Positions 44,361 through 54,124 of a stretch of 64,000 bases of DNA are shown piece by piece. Source of the DNA: Aspidiotus rigidus. Lineage: Eukaryota > Arthropoda > Insecta > Hemiptera > Diaspididae. The notes beneath the pieces are model-generated. The model was not told where the DNA came from, made no database searches, and worked only from the letters and a program-made list of their open reading frames with translations. The stretch is from contig JAVHKY010000034.1 of NCBI GenBank assembly GCA_035079385.1, forward strand, positions 1,240,001-1,304,000, written 5' to 3'. The stretch's first letter is position 1. Each line of letters begins with the position of its first letter. Made by a program: the position numbers and the translations under genes.

Positions 44361-46992
44361 AAACCTTATTGAGAAATACGAATCAATTTTCGCGAAAAAT
44401 CAATACGATATTGGAACGGTTACGGGACACGAAGCTCATATCACTCTTTCTGAAAATAGATACGTCGCAAAAAAGCCTTATAGGTGCTCTTTCACAGACC
44501 AGAAAGAAATAGAGTCTCAAGTCGCCGAATTATTAAGGCACGGTATGATCGAACAATCGTGCTCCCCTTTCGCCTCCCCGGTAACTATGGCGTACAAAAA
44601 AATAGGGGAAAACGGAAAGAAAGAAAAGGTCCGTATGTGTATAGACTTTAGGGAGCTTAACAAATTAATAGTACCGGAAAGCCAACCCTTCCCTCTTATC
44701 GACGATCTCATTATCCGCATTCGTGGACGCCGCTGGTTTACAGTACTAGACATTAACAGTGCATTTTGGTCGATCCTGATAAGAGCAAAGGACCGATATA
44801 AAACTGGTTTTGTGACCCAACAAGGGCACTATCAATGGTTAAACATGCCTTTCGGTCTCAAAAACGCCCCCGCCATTTTTCAACGTATAATTACAGGGGT
44901 AATGAGGAAATTTAACTTGTCCGAATTCTGCACTGTCTATATGGACGATATTCTCATCTTCTCTAACTCTTTTGACGAACACTTAGAACATATATCACGC
45001 CTGATGGAGGCAATCGAAACTACTGGTTGGAAACTCAAATTTACAAAGTGCAACTTCGCGATGAACTCAGTGAAATACCTCGGACACATTATCAGTGTGA
45101 ACGAGATACGTCCACTTAACGATAACCTTGTATCCATACAAAACTTTCCAGTACCCAAAAAACGAAAAGATATACAATCCTTCTTGGGAAAAATAAACTT
45201 TTACAAAAAATTTATTCCGAACGCATCTTCGGTGCTGGAACCCTTTCACAAACTATTGAGAAAAAACATCAAATTCAACTGGGGACCGGAATGCCAACAA
45301 ACTTTCGACAAACTGAAAGCTCACCTAACCTCTGCTCCGATTTTAGCTATTTTCGATCGTACACTGCCCACAAAAATTTACACTGACGCGAGTGGCGTCG
45401 GCGTCGGTGCGGTCCTCAAACAAATACAGGAGGACGGCACCGAAAAACCCGTGGCATACTTCTCGCGTAGATTAAACGACGCACAAAAGAAGAAAAAGGC
45501 AGTGTACATTGAACTTATAGCCATCAAAGAAGCAGTCGAGTACTGGAAATTCTGGCTCCTTGGCACACACTTTACTGTCATAACGGACCACAAACCCTTA
45601 GAGAACCTTAACTTAAAAGCCCGTACTGACGAGGAATTAGGTGACATCACACACCATCTTCTTCAGTACGACTTCGACGTCAAGTACCAACCAGGCTCAC
45701 TTAACTCTGAGGCCGACTGTCTTTCCCGTAACCCCGTGTTAGACTGCTCGTCCGACGACAGTTTGAACCTTGTCTCAATAGAAGACATAAAAAACAGTCA
45801 ACAGAACTTACCCCCTGAAAAAGGAAACGTAAAAACTAATAACTTAATTGTACGAAAAATAAAAAATAGAGAAAAGATCGTTTTAGGCGAGGAATTTGGC
45901 AAGCAATTGGTGAAGGAGATACATGAGAAACTCGGTCATATTGGTCAAAAACATATAAAATATATCATCCGCTCCCATTACTATTTTAGGAAAATGAACG
46001 CTTTCATCGACGACCTTTGTTCACGCTGCGAGATTTGCATAAAAAACAAGACTCGCAAACCTAGAGATCTTGGGGAGATGGGCTATTTAGGCCCCGCTTC
46101 CAAACCTTTCGAAATTGTGTCTCTGGACACGGTCGGTGGATTCGGCGGAAGACGCTCAACAAAACTGTATATGCATATCCTTGTAGATCATTTTACAAGG
46201 TTTGCATTCATATCAGCTACGAAGGGTCAGTCGACCCCAGACTTCATTAAACTCATAGACTCTGTGCAGAGAGATAACAAGATCGGCACTCTTCTCACTG
46301 ACCAATATGGCGCGTTTGGATCGGACGATTTTGCTGAATACCTTCAATCTCACAACATTGATCACCTCTTCACCGGAGTTGACACCCCCGCTTCGAACGG
46401 AACAAACGAACGTCTTAACCAGACGCTCACAAATCGAATTCGCTGCCGTATCAACGACCCTATTTTCAACCATAACAACGCCGCCTGGTCCACTATAGCT
46501 CACAAATGCACGTTTGAGTATAATAACACCCCTCACTCAGTCACCCGATTTTCACCCCACTATTTACTCTACGGTACATCACCGGTCTCTTTTGCTCCTT
46601 CCTCACCTATCAACATAACTAACCTTCAGATCGATCGTCAAATCGCTTTCAATAATTCGCTCCTTTCCCATAACCTCAATAAGGATCGAATAGATAAAAA
46701 ACTTAGAAAAATTGACCCTTTCAAGGTAGGTCAGCTTGTGTACATCGAGAACGGTAACAAACTTAATCGTCACAAGTTGGACCAAATCCGGATAGGTCCC
46801 TTTCCAATCCATCGTGTCCTGAGTAACTCAATATACAAAATCAATACGGGTCACAAGACACGTAACTTTCATATTTCAAAAATAATTCCTTTCAAAGAAC
46901 CAAAGGAAACACTAGTTACGAAGGGTGATCTACGATTATCTGGCCTCACGTCGGCGCACTCTAATCCACGGGACATGACCTGTCCCGCGTAA
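44314..46992 (+). CDS. pol: pol: reverse transcriptase, RNase H, integrase
   Basis: About 890 codons. Reverse transcriptase (about residues 60-240) with WFTVLDINSAFWSI, FGLKNAPAIFQRI and the catalytic VYMDDILIFS (near 210). RNase H (about 340-460) with IYTDASGVGVG and VITDHKPLENL. Integrase with HEKLGH and CSRCEIC zinc-binding pairs (about 535-575), then SLDTVGG, LTDQYG and NGTNERL as the DDE triad (about 600-720), and a GPF module (IGPFPIHRV) near the C-terminus. No chromodomain seen. It copies the RNA into DNA and inserts it. The start is not a normal ATG; the frame overlaps protease by about 47 bases and is probably reached from it. Confidence 0.92.
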   Translation: MQKYRISAKTNKKKIKNLIEKYESIFAKNQYDIGTVTGHEAHITLSENRYVAKKPYRCSFTDQKEIESQVAELLRHGMIEQSCSPFASPVTMAYKKIGENGKKEKVRMCIDFRELNKLIVPESQPFPLIDDLIIRIRGRRWFTVLDINSAFWSILIRAKDRYKTGFVTQQGHYQWLNMPFGLKNAPAIFQRIITGVMRKFNLSEFCTVYMDDILIFSNSFDEHLEHISRLMEAIETTGWKLKFTKCNFAMNSVKYLGHIISVNEIRPLNDNLVSIQNFPVPKKRKDIQSFLGKINFYKKFIPNASSVLEPFHKLLRKNIKFNWGPECQQTFDKLKAHLTSAPILAIFDRTLPTKIYTDASGVGVGAVLKQIQEDGTEKPVAYFSRRLNDAQKKKKAVYIELIAIKEAVEYWKFWLLGTHFTVITDHKPLENLNLKARTDEELGDITHHLLQYDFDVKYQPGSLNSEADCLSRNPVLDCSSDDSLNLVSIEDIKNSQQNLPPEKGNVKTNNLIVRKIKNREKIVLGEEFGKQLVKEIHEKLGHIGQKHIKYIIRSHYYFRKMNAFIDDLCSRCEICIKNKTRKPRDLGEMGYLGPASKPFEIVSLDTVGGFGGRRSTKLYMHILVDHFTRFAFISATKGQSTPDFIKLIDSVQRDNKIGTLLTDQYGAFGSDDFAEYLQSHNIDHLFTGVDTPASNGTNERLNQTLTNRIRCRINDPIFNHNNAAWSTIAHKCTFEYNNTPHSVTRFSPHYLLYGTSPVSFAPSSPINITNLQIDRQIAFNNSLLSHNLNKDRIDKKLRKIDPFKVGQLVYIENGNKLNRHKLDQIRIGPFPIHRVLSNSIYKINTGHKTRNFHISKIIPFKEPKETLVTKGDLRLSGLTSAHSNPRDMTCPA

Positions 46993-47114
46993 ACGTCTGA
47001 ATAGATGCGACCGACGGCCACACAGTAAAAACCACTCGTACGTTGTTTTCCACTCCTCTTCTTCTTGTTCCAGGTCACTGGCCTATCCTTAATGTTCGTT
47101 CCACTGATGTCCAG

Positions 47115-47339
47115 ATGCACCTTGTTAATAAAAGGCTAATCCACCACGCGAACTGTCATCTCCGTAGCTATGAGAGGTACATGAGATACCCCCGTTACTT
47201 TGCTCGCAAACTAATGTACCACAGAAGCAACCTCATTGTTAAAATATGTCAAAACGATCATGAGCGCATTATTCGCATTTCAAACCGTTCCATCCGTCAG
47301 TATGCCGAATTACGCAAAACACGAAAAGTACGCCGTTAA
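47115..47339 (+). CDS. small basic third frame between pol and 3' LTR
   Basis: From ATG 47,115, 74 residues, very rich in Arg, His and Tyr (RSYERYMRYPRYFARKL, IRQYAELRKTRKVRR). The frame is open upstream to about 47,043. A CTCTTCTTCTTGTTCCAG just upstream resembles a splice acceptor, the way envelope-position genes are expressed in some gypsy elements. I do not recognise a family and see no membrane segment, so it is not an envelope. Confidence 0.4.
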   Translation: MHLVNKRLIHHANCHLRSYERYMRYPRYFARKLMYHRSNLIVKICQNDHERIIRISNRSIRQYAELRKTRKVRR

Positions 47340-47373
47340 GATGTTTCATCGTTTTATTGTCTCGGTGGGGGGA

Positions 47374-47659
47374 TGTAAATCTATTCTATTATCTAAATAA
47401 AACTCGAAACTCTCTTTCTTCGTACGCGGGAATAATGATGTATTGTAACGGTAACTTCTTATCTTTTACCCTTTTTCAAATTTATACATGCGATTATTGT
47501 ACCTACTTTTCTCGCATTTTTTCTCGTTAGTTAGTATTCACGTTCATCACACGATATACTTGTCTTTTCTCGCGTCGAATCGTAAGAATAATTGGATTCG
47601 TTTGTAAAATAAAACAACTTTTTCTCGCATCCGATTTCTTTTCGACGCTGGAACTTAAA
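47374..47659 (+). repeat. 3' LTR
   Basis: Copy of the 5' LTR, preceded by the polypurine tract GGTGGGGGGA and followed by CAGA. Near-identity of the two LTRs implies recent insertion. Confidence 0.93.
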
Positions 47660-47663
47660 CAGA

Positions 47664-48230
47664 TACGTCCATTCTACTTTGTACGGTAGATCAGCAAAGG
47701 CACCCGACAAAAGACAGCTGAGTCAAGCACCATGCAGGCACCCACCAGGGGCAAACCCAATGCAAACTTGCTGTGGGTTCAGCAGCGCATCCCAGGGGAT
47801 CGGCTCAGTCAGTACACCCGGACTCAACTAGACTTGAGGCAGGTTTCAGGTGGTAGCCCACGTCAATAGCACCAGAACCTGGTCTCATCACTCATTCTTA
47901 TTCAATCTGTGCCACACACTCCCGTGTCATCCCATCCACAAACCCGCCAGGGCCCAGCAATACCACAGTCAGAGAACAGGTGATATCTTGCATGGGTCCC
48001 CCACGCGTCCAGGTGGTACCTTACGGAAGAGTCTCCGATTGAACTCAAAGAATTATAATTCATTTCAGTTAAAACTAGAATTTATTGAATTGTTAAAACT
48101 GTCAGTGAGACATCTGCGGAGCAAAGTTTGATTGAGTTCCCCTGTCCTATCCTGCAGTCTAGCTCTAAACTAGACCTAGCATATATACAATGTACTAGTT
48201 TTTACTGAGCGTCTATGAAAACAGAGGAAT
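47664..48230. other. flank of the retrotransposon
   Basis: Relatively GC-rich sequence with no identified gene. The first ~30 bases form an inverted repeat with 42,173-42,205, the other side of the insertion. Confidence 0.4.
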
Positions 48231-48239
48231 GTTGATTAT

Positions 48240-48760
48240 GTCACAAACTAATGACGTGACAAATGTTGATGACGTCACTGGCAAATTCAATATGATGAGA
48301 TTACACATAATCATGACGTCACAAGTTGATGATGTCACAAACTAAACTAATGACGTCACAAATGTTGATGGCGTCACTGGCAAATTTGACATGATGGGAT
48401 CCCGCATAGTAATGATGTCACAAACTAAACTAATGACGTGACAAATGTTGATGACGTCACTGCCAAATTCAACATGATGAGATTACGCATAGTGATGACG
48501 TCACAAATGTTGATGGCGTCAGTGGCAAATTCAACATGATAAGATCCCGCATAGTGACGATGTCACAAACTAAACTAATGACATCACAAATACTGATGGC
48601 GTCACTGGCAAATTCAACATGATGAGATTACGTACAATGATGACATCACAAGCATGAATGATGACGTCATGCATGGTAATAATGTCACAAGCTTGATGAT
48701 ATCACAGGCAAATTCAATACAATAACGTCATGCATAGTGATGACGTCACAATCAGATTGG
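48240..48760 (+). repeat. 83-bp tandem array rich in TGACGTCA
   Basis: About six degenerate units: CAAACTAAACTAATGACGTC, then ACAAATGTTGATGGCGTCAC, then TGGCAAATTCAACATGATGA, then GATTACGCATAGTGATG. At least seven exact TGACGTCA octamers, plus near matches, fall in about 520 bases. One unit spacing measures 83 bases (CAAACTAAAC to the next). No coding frame. Confidence 0.85.
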
Positions 48761-49199
48761 ACGGATCATGATGATGTCACAAAGGGGTTTCAAACTTGTT
48801 GATGTTTTTACTGTGCCTTTATTAGCTATAAAAACTTGCAAGTTTGCGACCGAGTTCCCTCTATTTAACGTCTCTGACAGTTAAAGTTCGAGTTGATCTC
48901 CCCCCAGAAAATTTGCGAGGAGTCCTTCATTTGATCCAGAATAGTTAGTTTATTATACTGGACCAAGAGTGAAGGGAAACGAGTGGAGGAGTTAGTCCCC
49001 AAAAGTTGGTGAATTAAAAATTATTCTGTCTTGACTGGCAGCTGGATCGACATCAAAAATTATCTTCATTTATTTGGCTCTGGCAGGTTTTCTTTTTTTT
49101 TATTTCCAATAGCTCATTTCTTATTGTTCGCCAATGAAGTGTACAAAGACCATGATCGATAAAGAATTTATAGCTATTGGTTAAATGCGTTCAACTTGA

Positions 49200-50430
49200 A
49201 TTCATGGGAATGAGACATATATTGAAAGCCCTTGCGGATACAGAAATGTCTGCATACCTCCTCAGGATGATCAGCATCAGCTATCTCAGCTACCGAGAAA
49301 TCTAAGCAAAGACGTTTGCTGGTACTGTAAAGCGCCCAGTTAGGGTGCCGCAGGGATCGGTCCTTGAGCGCTTTTTTTGTCTCAGGATGATAAGCAACTA
49401 TCTTAGCAACCAAGAAATCCGAGCAGAGATATCGGCTTGTACAATAAAGTGTTCGGTCCTTGGATCGCACTTGACGAGGTCTTCTAGGTGAATCTGCCTC
49501 TAAGCGTTAAGCTTATCTGCTATGCGGATGACTACTGAAACAACTGTAGCGGTGGAGAGCAGGGCGTTGGATCGAATTGACCATATGACCCAAACTTGCA
49601 GCAGGATAGACGGAGGCCGTATTATTCACGATTCGTTGAAAATTCAGTTCATCCACCTTTCGCCTGCACGATGTGAGAATTAAGATCAAGAAGATGATGA
49701 AGTATCTGGGTATGTGGTTTGGTTTAAAGCTGAGCTATAGGTACCATTTCCTGGAGGCGGGCAATGTGGTGAACTACCTTAGCCGCCTGATGACAACCCC
49801 AAAAGGGCCGATAGAAGCCAAAAGAAACCGCATTGTCGATCCTCCTGTGTGGTGCTACAGTATAAGCCGACTCAGTGAAGATAGCCTACAGAAGAAATGA
49901 GATGGAAAAAATCCAACCAAGAGTAGCGCTGAGATGTGTCTCGTCGGAGGGTCTTCGCATATTAGCACGTTCACCACCCATCGAGCTCTTTGCCGTAGAG
50001 AGAGCGGTGGTTCAAAGCAAAGAAAAGGACAACGACTGATCAAGAGGCTTTACGAGTCAAGCAGGAGGCCAGAAATTGAAAGCGAGAATTGCTTAGACTC
50101 ACAGAGTGTTCTAAGAAAATAGGACCCGTGTGTTGACGCACGACCTTCATGAGTGGATGAACAGAGAGTAGTTAACTGAACTTTCGCTTGTCGTGGCTAT
50201 TGAGCGGTCATGACTGCTTCAACAAGAACCTTTTCATAAGAAGTTATGGAAAGTTGAGCCGGCAAGTGTTGGCATTGCGATCAAAGGCGGTAGGATAGAT
50301 TTCAAGCCACCTTATTTGATTGTGATGCACGGGGTGTAAGTGGGGCGGTCACTGCAAGAGTTTGGGGTCGATGAAGCGCTTATACTCTGAATAGTCTCGT
50401 AGCCGCCATGCTAAGTTCCGGAGAAGCATG
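49200..50430 (+). pseudogene. decayed LINE reverse transcriptase
   Basis: Translates in broken frames to non-LTR retrotransposon motifs: RVPQGSVL near 49,345, LICYADDY near 49,510, and MKYLGMWFGLKLSYRYHFLE near 49,690. Stops and frameshifts lie between them, so it is dead. The motif order fits an R1/Jockey-type RT thumb and palm (inference). An internal duplication of about 120 bases (CTCAGGATGAT at 49,261 and 49,381) repeats the region carrying VPQGSVL. Confidence 0.65.
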
Positions 50431-50951
50431 AAACCAAACGTTTACATTTCTGCCCCAACGAACGACAAAATTTTTGGTAACTGAATGAAGGATGGTTGAG
50501 TACCGTCCCTAGAAAATATTCTCAGTTGAAAATTCCGACCATTGAGGTGGATATAATTACGTGAGAGGAGGAGGGATTCGAAGAATCTCGAACACCCAAC
50601 TGCATACCTATATTATAATGTGAGGATTGCGTGTTACACATAGTTGTCCGAGCTGTATATGTGAGAATGAGGGCTTGGAAAAATTCTGATAACCTACTGC
50701 ATGATGGGACAGAAAAATGTTACCTTCTTTCCGCCAGAGAGAGCAAATGAAAAAATGGTATCATTCTTCCCCACGAGGCTCACCAGGAGGTGTATATGAG
50801 AAAAATTTTGACCAAGTATTCGTCGATCCTGATCAACTCCCTCGTAAGAACGGGTTTCCTGTTCGCCTGAGGCTTCAGCGAGTAGCAAATGAAGTGAAGC
50901 GTCGATATATTGGGACGTGAAAAAAACGACGGCTTCCTTAACGAAGTTAAA

Positions 50952-51262
50952 GGAGGAACGCAGGGAACCTGTTTTATGAGTCAAATGGCATTTGGTTTTG
51001 AAAATTCAAGGAAGCCTAGACCTAGATAAAGCTAGTCCAAAGAAGGCCTAGACCTACTATAAGCCTAGTACATATAATATAGTTTGAGAGTCTAAATTTC
51101 TCTAAGTCCCCCACCTATCATACATAGCTCGAGAGTCGGAATTTTTCTAAGTCCCTCTCCTATCATATATGGCTCGAGAGTCAACATTTCTCCAAGTTTC
51201 TTGCTGGACGGCGCCCGGCAAATTTCTCAAAAAGCCCCCCATAAAACAGGTTCCCTGTTAAA
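50952..51262. repeat. possible element with GGGAACCTGTTTTATG termini
   Basis: GCAGGGAACCTGTTTTATG on the left and CATAAAACAGGTTCCCTGTT on the right are inverted. The interior has two to three units of the CTATCATATATGGCTCGAGA family. A related AACCTGTTTTATGGGG also occurs near 4,128. Confidence 0.5.
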
Positions 51263-51269
51263 ATTTCGA

Positions 51270-52030
51270 TTTTTCACCTATTATCGTTAAAATAAGGCGA
51301 TACGGAAGAAATTTCAAATCCTCCGAAAAATGATCAATCGGTTCAGTCCCCCCATAAAATAAGCTTCTCGTTCGTCCTTATCATAATAGCACGAACAAAC
51401 TGCCAATACACTTATGAAAACTGATGAAACCTCTACGTATAAGTTGCCCTAGAATTTTCTTTCTTTTACCGCGATACTGCACGCGCGCTCTACCTGTACG
51501 ATTTACGAAAAATACTTATCTCATTGTCTTCAGTTATTGGTTCGGTTTTAGCCGTAAATTGTACGATGAACTCAGATGACCCTAACAGCCTGTTGACTTT
51601 CTTCCGAGAACACGGCAACAACGATGTTCTATCGAGCAAAATTAGTCGAAGCCTCAAACATGAAACTTATAATAGCAGCTCTTTATTCTGTTTGTTCCAC
51701 CTTCTAAATCTCAAATTACCTGTACTTTGCGTTAGATAAACAGCAAGCATCCGTGCCCCCAGTTTGGGCCTCTTCACATGATGCAATAACCTAACCACAT
51801 TACACGAGCAAAGATTTGAAATCGATCCCGGGTTATCAAGGTCTGTGTTATATACTGGGATATGGGAGCTAGCAGTTCGTAGCGAGTACTTACAAGTGCT
51901 TCAATATGTGTCAGAGTTTCTACGCGCCCGCGACCCTCTCCTATCCCATTTTCGTCAGCACAGTACTGGGAATAGATTGCGATTGTGGGTATCTCTCTCG
52001 TGAACTTGTTTATTCGCAATAGTGCGGACG
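51270..52030. other. spacer before the His-rich gene
   Basis: No gene called. A frame at about 51,530-51,739 after TTGTCTTCAG could be an exon, but I found no partner exon. A TCATTCAGTC sequence at 52,031-52,040 resembles an arthropod initiator. Confidence 0.3.
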
Positions 52031-52145
52031 TCATTCAGTCTACTTCTTTCTTGTCTCATTTGTGATCGTCGTGTTCGTGCGTTCGTTCAGTAATTTTTTC
52101 TTACCTAAATTATTCGTATTTGTACTTGATTTCCACCGTAAAATA

Positions 52146-52634
52146 ATGAAGATGGGTCATCACTATAAATTGAAATGTAAAATCGGCCGTCCGAAACATC
52201 ACGGCCATCATGGCCACCACGCTCATCATTGGAAGCATCATGGACCAAAATTTAACGACGATTCGTTAATGTGTCGGAAAAAAAATGCGAAATACCACGG
52301 ACATAAGCACCACAAAGGTAAAATGCGTCTGTTGTTGAAGAGAGGCGGCCTAGATTGTATTCAGCGACCTAATATAGATTTCGTGGCTACTGAAACTCTT
52401 ATTTTTGGGCGGAATGTGGATCTTCCCCGCCAAGAGGAAACTGCGAGCAACAATTGTGGGTGCAGTTGCCACCAGACTCAAGTAGCCCAGGTGGCACAAG
52501 AGTCAACTTCGGATTCACAACCTACACCGAATGAAGGAGCTACAGCAACACAGTTTTTATATCGTAGCGCTGAATATAGCGGTAAATTCCATCCGATCAA
52601 AGGCCATAAATTGAAACTTCGTTATAGAAAGTGA
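52146..52634 (+). CDS. histidine-rich small protein
   Basis: 162 codons from ATG at 52,146 to TGA. The frame is open 28 codons further upstream, but no earlier ATG is present in it. The N-terminal third is dominated by His-Gly/His-His clusters (PKHHGHHGHHAHHWKHHGP, KYHGHKHHKGK), with a CGCSCH motif in the middle, then a Ser/Thr/Gln-rich stretch and a basic C-terminus (KGHKLKLRYRK). Such composition suggests metal binding or a structural role, but I recognise no family. No signal peptide if the start is correct. No introns and no clear AATAAA were seen downstream. Confidence 0.6.
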   Translation: MKMGHHYKLKCKIGRPKHHGHHGHHAHHWKHHGPKFNDDSLMCRKKNAKYHGHKHHKGKMRLLLKRGGLDCIQRPNIDFVATETLIFGRNVDLPRQEETASNNCGCSCHQTQVAQVAQESTSDSQPTPNEGATATQFLYRSAEYSGKFHPIKGHKLKLRYRK

Positions 52635-53595
52635 ATTATTTATCAAACTGTCTCGACTAATTTGGAATAATTTTACTGATAGTCATATATTTTATATAAT
52701 TATTCTGCGTACTATCAGGTCTACTTATTCCGTTTAATAGAAAATATGACGTAGCTTATCACTTATTTTGTACTGCATGCGATGTTTTTATCCTGTTTGT
52801 AATAGAAGACAGAAAATATAATATTTTTTCACTCATTCGATGATTAGTTGGTTTTTTGAGACAAGACTTCGAGAATTTTTTTTCTAGAGCTACTCTGCAA
52901 TGAAAATTTGATGACAAAAGACACTCAGCCTTGCGGTAAGTATACAAAAGTGAGCGTTGAGCTTTAAAATTATCTTCGAGCGTTCTTTGAAAATATGCAT
53001 ATTACAGCTATATTTTGAAGGATATCTAGTGATGACGCGAAATTGTGTCGCAATAGATAAAACATTTACCCAAAAAATTTGGTCGCCCCTCATGTGGATG
53101 TGTGTACATTATGCCCTCCTGGGCGAATAACTTGAAGGTCGTTACTTTTGGTACTTGATTAGTGTATCTCTAAAAAGCCTATGGGATGTGGCTGCCTCAA
53201 GATTTTACCTCATAAGCTAATCTTGGGATATGAATTGGGTATCTACTAAGGCGCAGAAATGTACCCGAGTGCTCTTTCACCGTTCAACTGTAAATATTTT
53301 GGAACTTTTTCATCGTTCACCTCGGAGCGAATCAGGGACACCTTTTGACGCGTACCTTATCCAAAAAAGTTTGAAGATTCCTCCAATATAACATTCTTTA
53401 TCCAGAATTTCATGTTTTTGTTTGAATGAATTCAATTCTATAGGTTTTATTGATACACAGATAAGCGTATCGTGATTTGAAAGGTTGCGAAGGCCGAGAA
53501 TTCAATCATTCTTCCCTCAAGGTTCATCCATCATCTTTGAGTTACATCTAGTCCTATAGAAAATGAGACAAAACCTAAACATGATAAAATCTTAT

Positions 53596-54109
53596 AATAA
53601 TAATAATAATAATAATAGCCTATCTTACGCCAATTTGGCCAAAGGCCTCGCAACCAACGTTATTACGTTATTATGGTGCGGTTTTACAAGTCTACACTTC
53701 CCACGGTGACTAAGTCCGGCTTGGGAAGGTGACGAAATCAAGCGCTATTATTACTACAAAATTCGTTTCACTCTTTTTTATTTTCCGTGCGCGTGTATGC
53801 TTGAGATAGGGGATGTTGGTTTAGCCGGTTAACCGCGTCTTCACGACGCTGAACCAGTTCCACAACTTTCCCGTCTCGCGCATAAGCCCGTTCGAACGTT
53901 TAGATACTGCCGGTAATCTTCACTCCCAGATTAACCGACTCGTTGTTGATACGGGTTGATCAGCTCAGTGACGTTAACAGATAACACGATGGTAGAAGTG
54001 AATGTTCGTGATATGACCTCTTACTGTTAACGTTTACTCGTAGCTGGGATTGAACCGCGGACCTTCGGAATACAAGGCCGTGATCTTACCACTACGCCAC
54101 TGAGCCACT
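53596..54109 (-). mobile_element. tRNA-derived SINE, 514 bp, with 15-bp target duplication
   Basis: Flanked by the perfect repeat ATGATAAAATCTTAT (53581-53595, 54110-54124). On the minus strand it begins with a tRNA-like head GTGGCTCAGTGGCGTAGTGG with the B-box GGTTCAATCCC (plus 54,046-54,056), and it ends in a simple TTATTATTA tail (plus 53,596-53,618). This is the textbook layout of a SINE moved by LINE machinery. Confidence 0.92.
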
Positions 54110-54124
54110 ATGATAAAATCTTAT

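Larger units (their letters stand above)
42274..47659 (+). mobile_element. Ty3/gypsy-type LTR retrotransposon, nearly intact
   Basis: 5,386 bp, bounded by 286-bp LTRs and the 4-base target duplication CAGA (42270-42273, 47660-47663). Internal order gag, protease, reverse transcriptase, RNase H, integrase places it in Ty3/gypsy; no envelope gene was recognised. A purine-rich tract GGTGGGGGGA precedes the 3' LTR. I did not recognise a tRNA primer-binding site after the 5' LTR (AATCCAATTATTAAG). Coding frames are long and free of internal stops, so the copy looks recently active. Confidence 0.93.

Noticed and set aside
51524..51739. Possible exon after TTGTCTTCAG
   Set aside because: No partner exon, no downstream donor that helps and no family recognised.
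54040..54109. Functional tRNA gene
   Set aside because: It is the head of the 514-bp SINE, directly at its 5' boundary.
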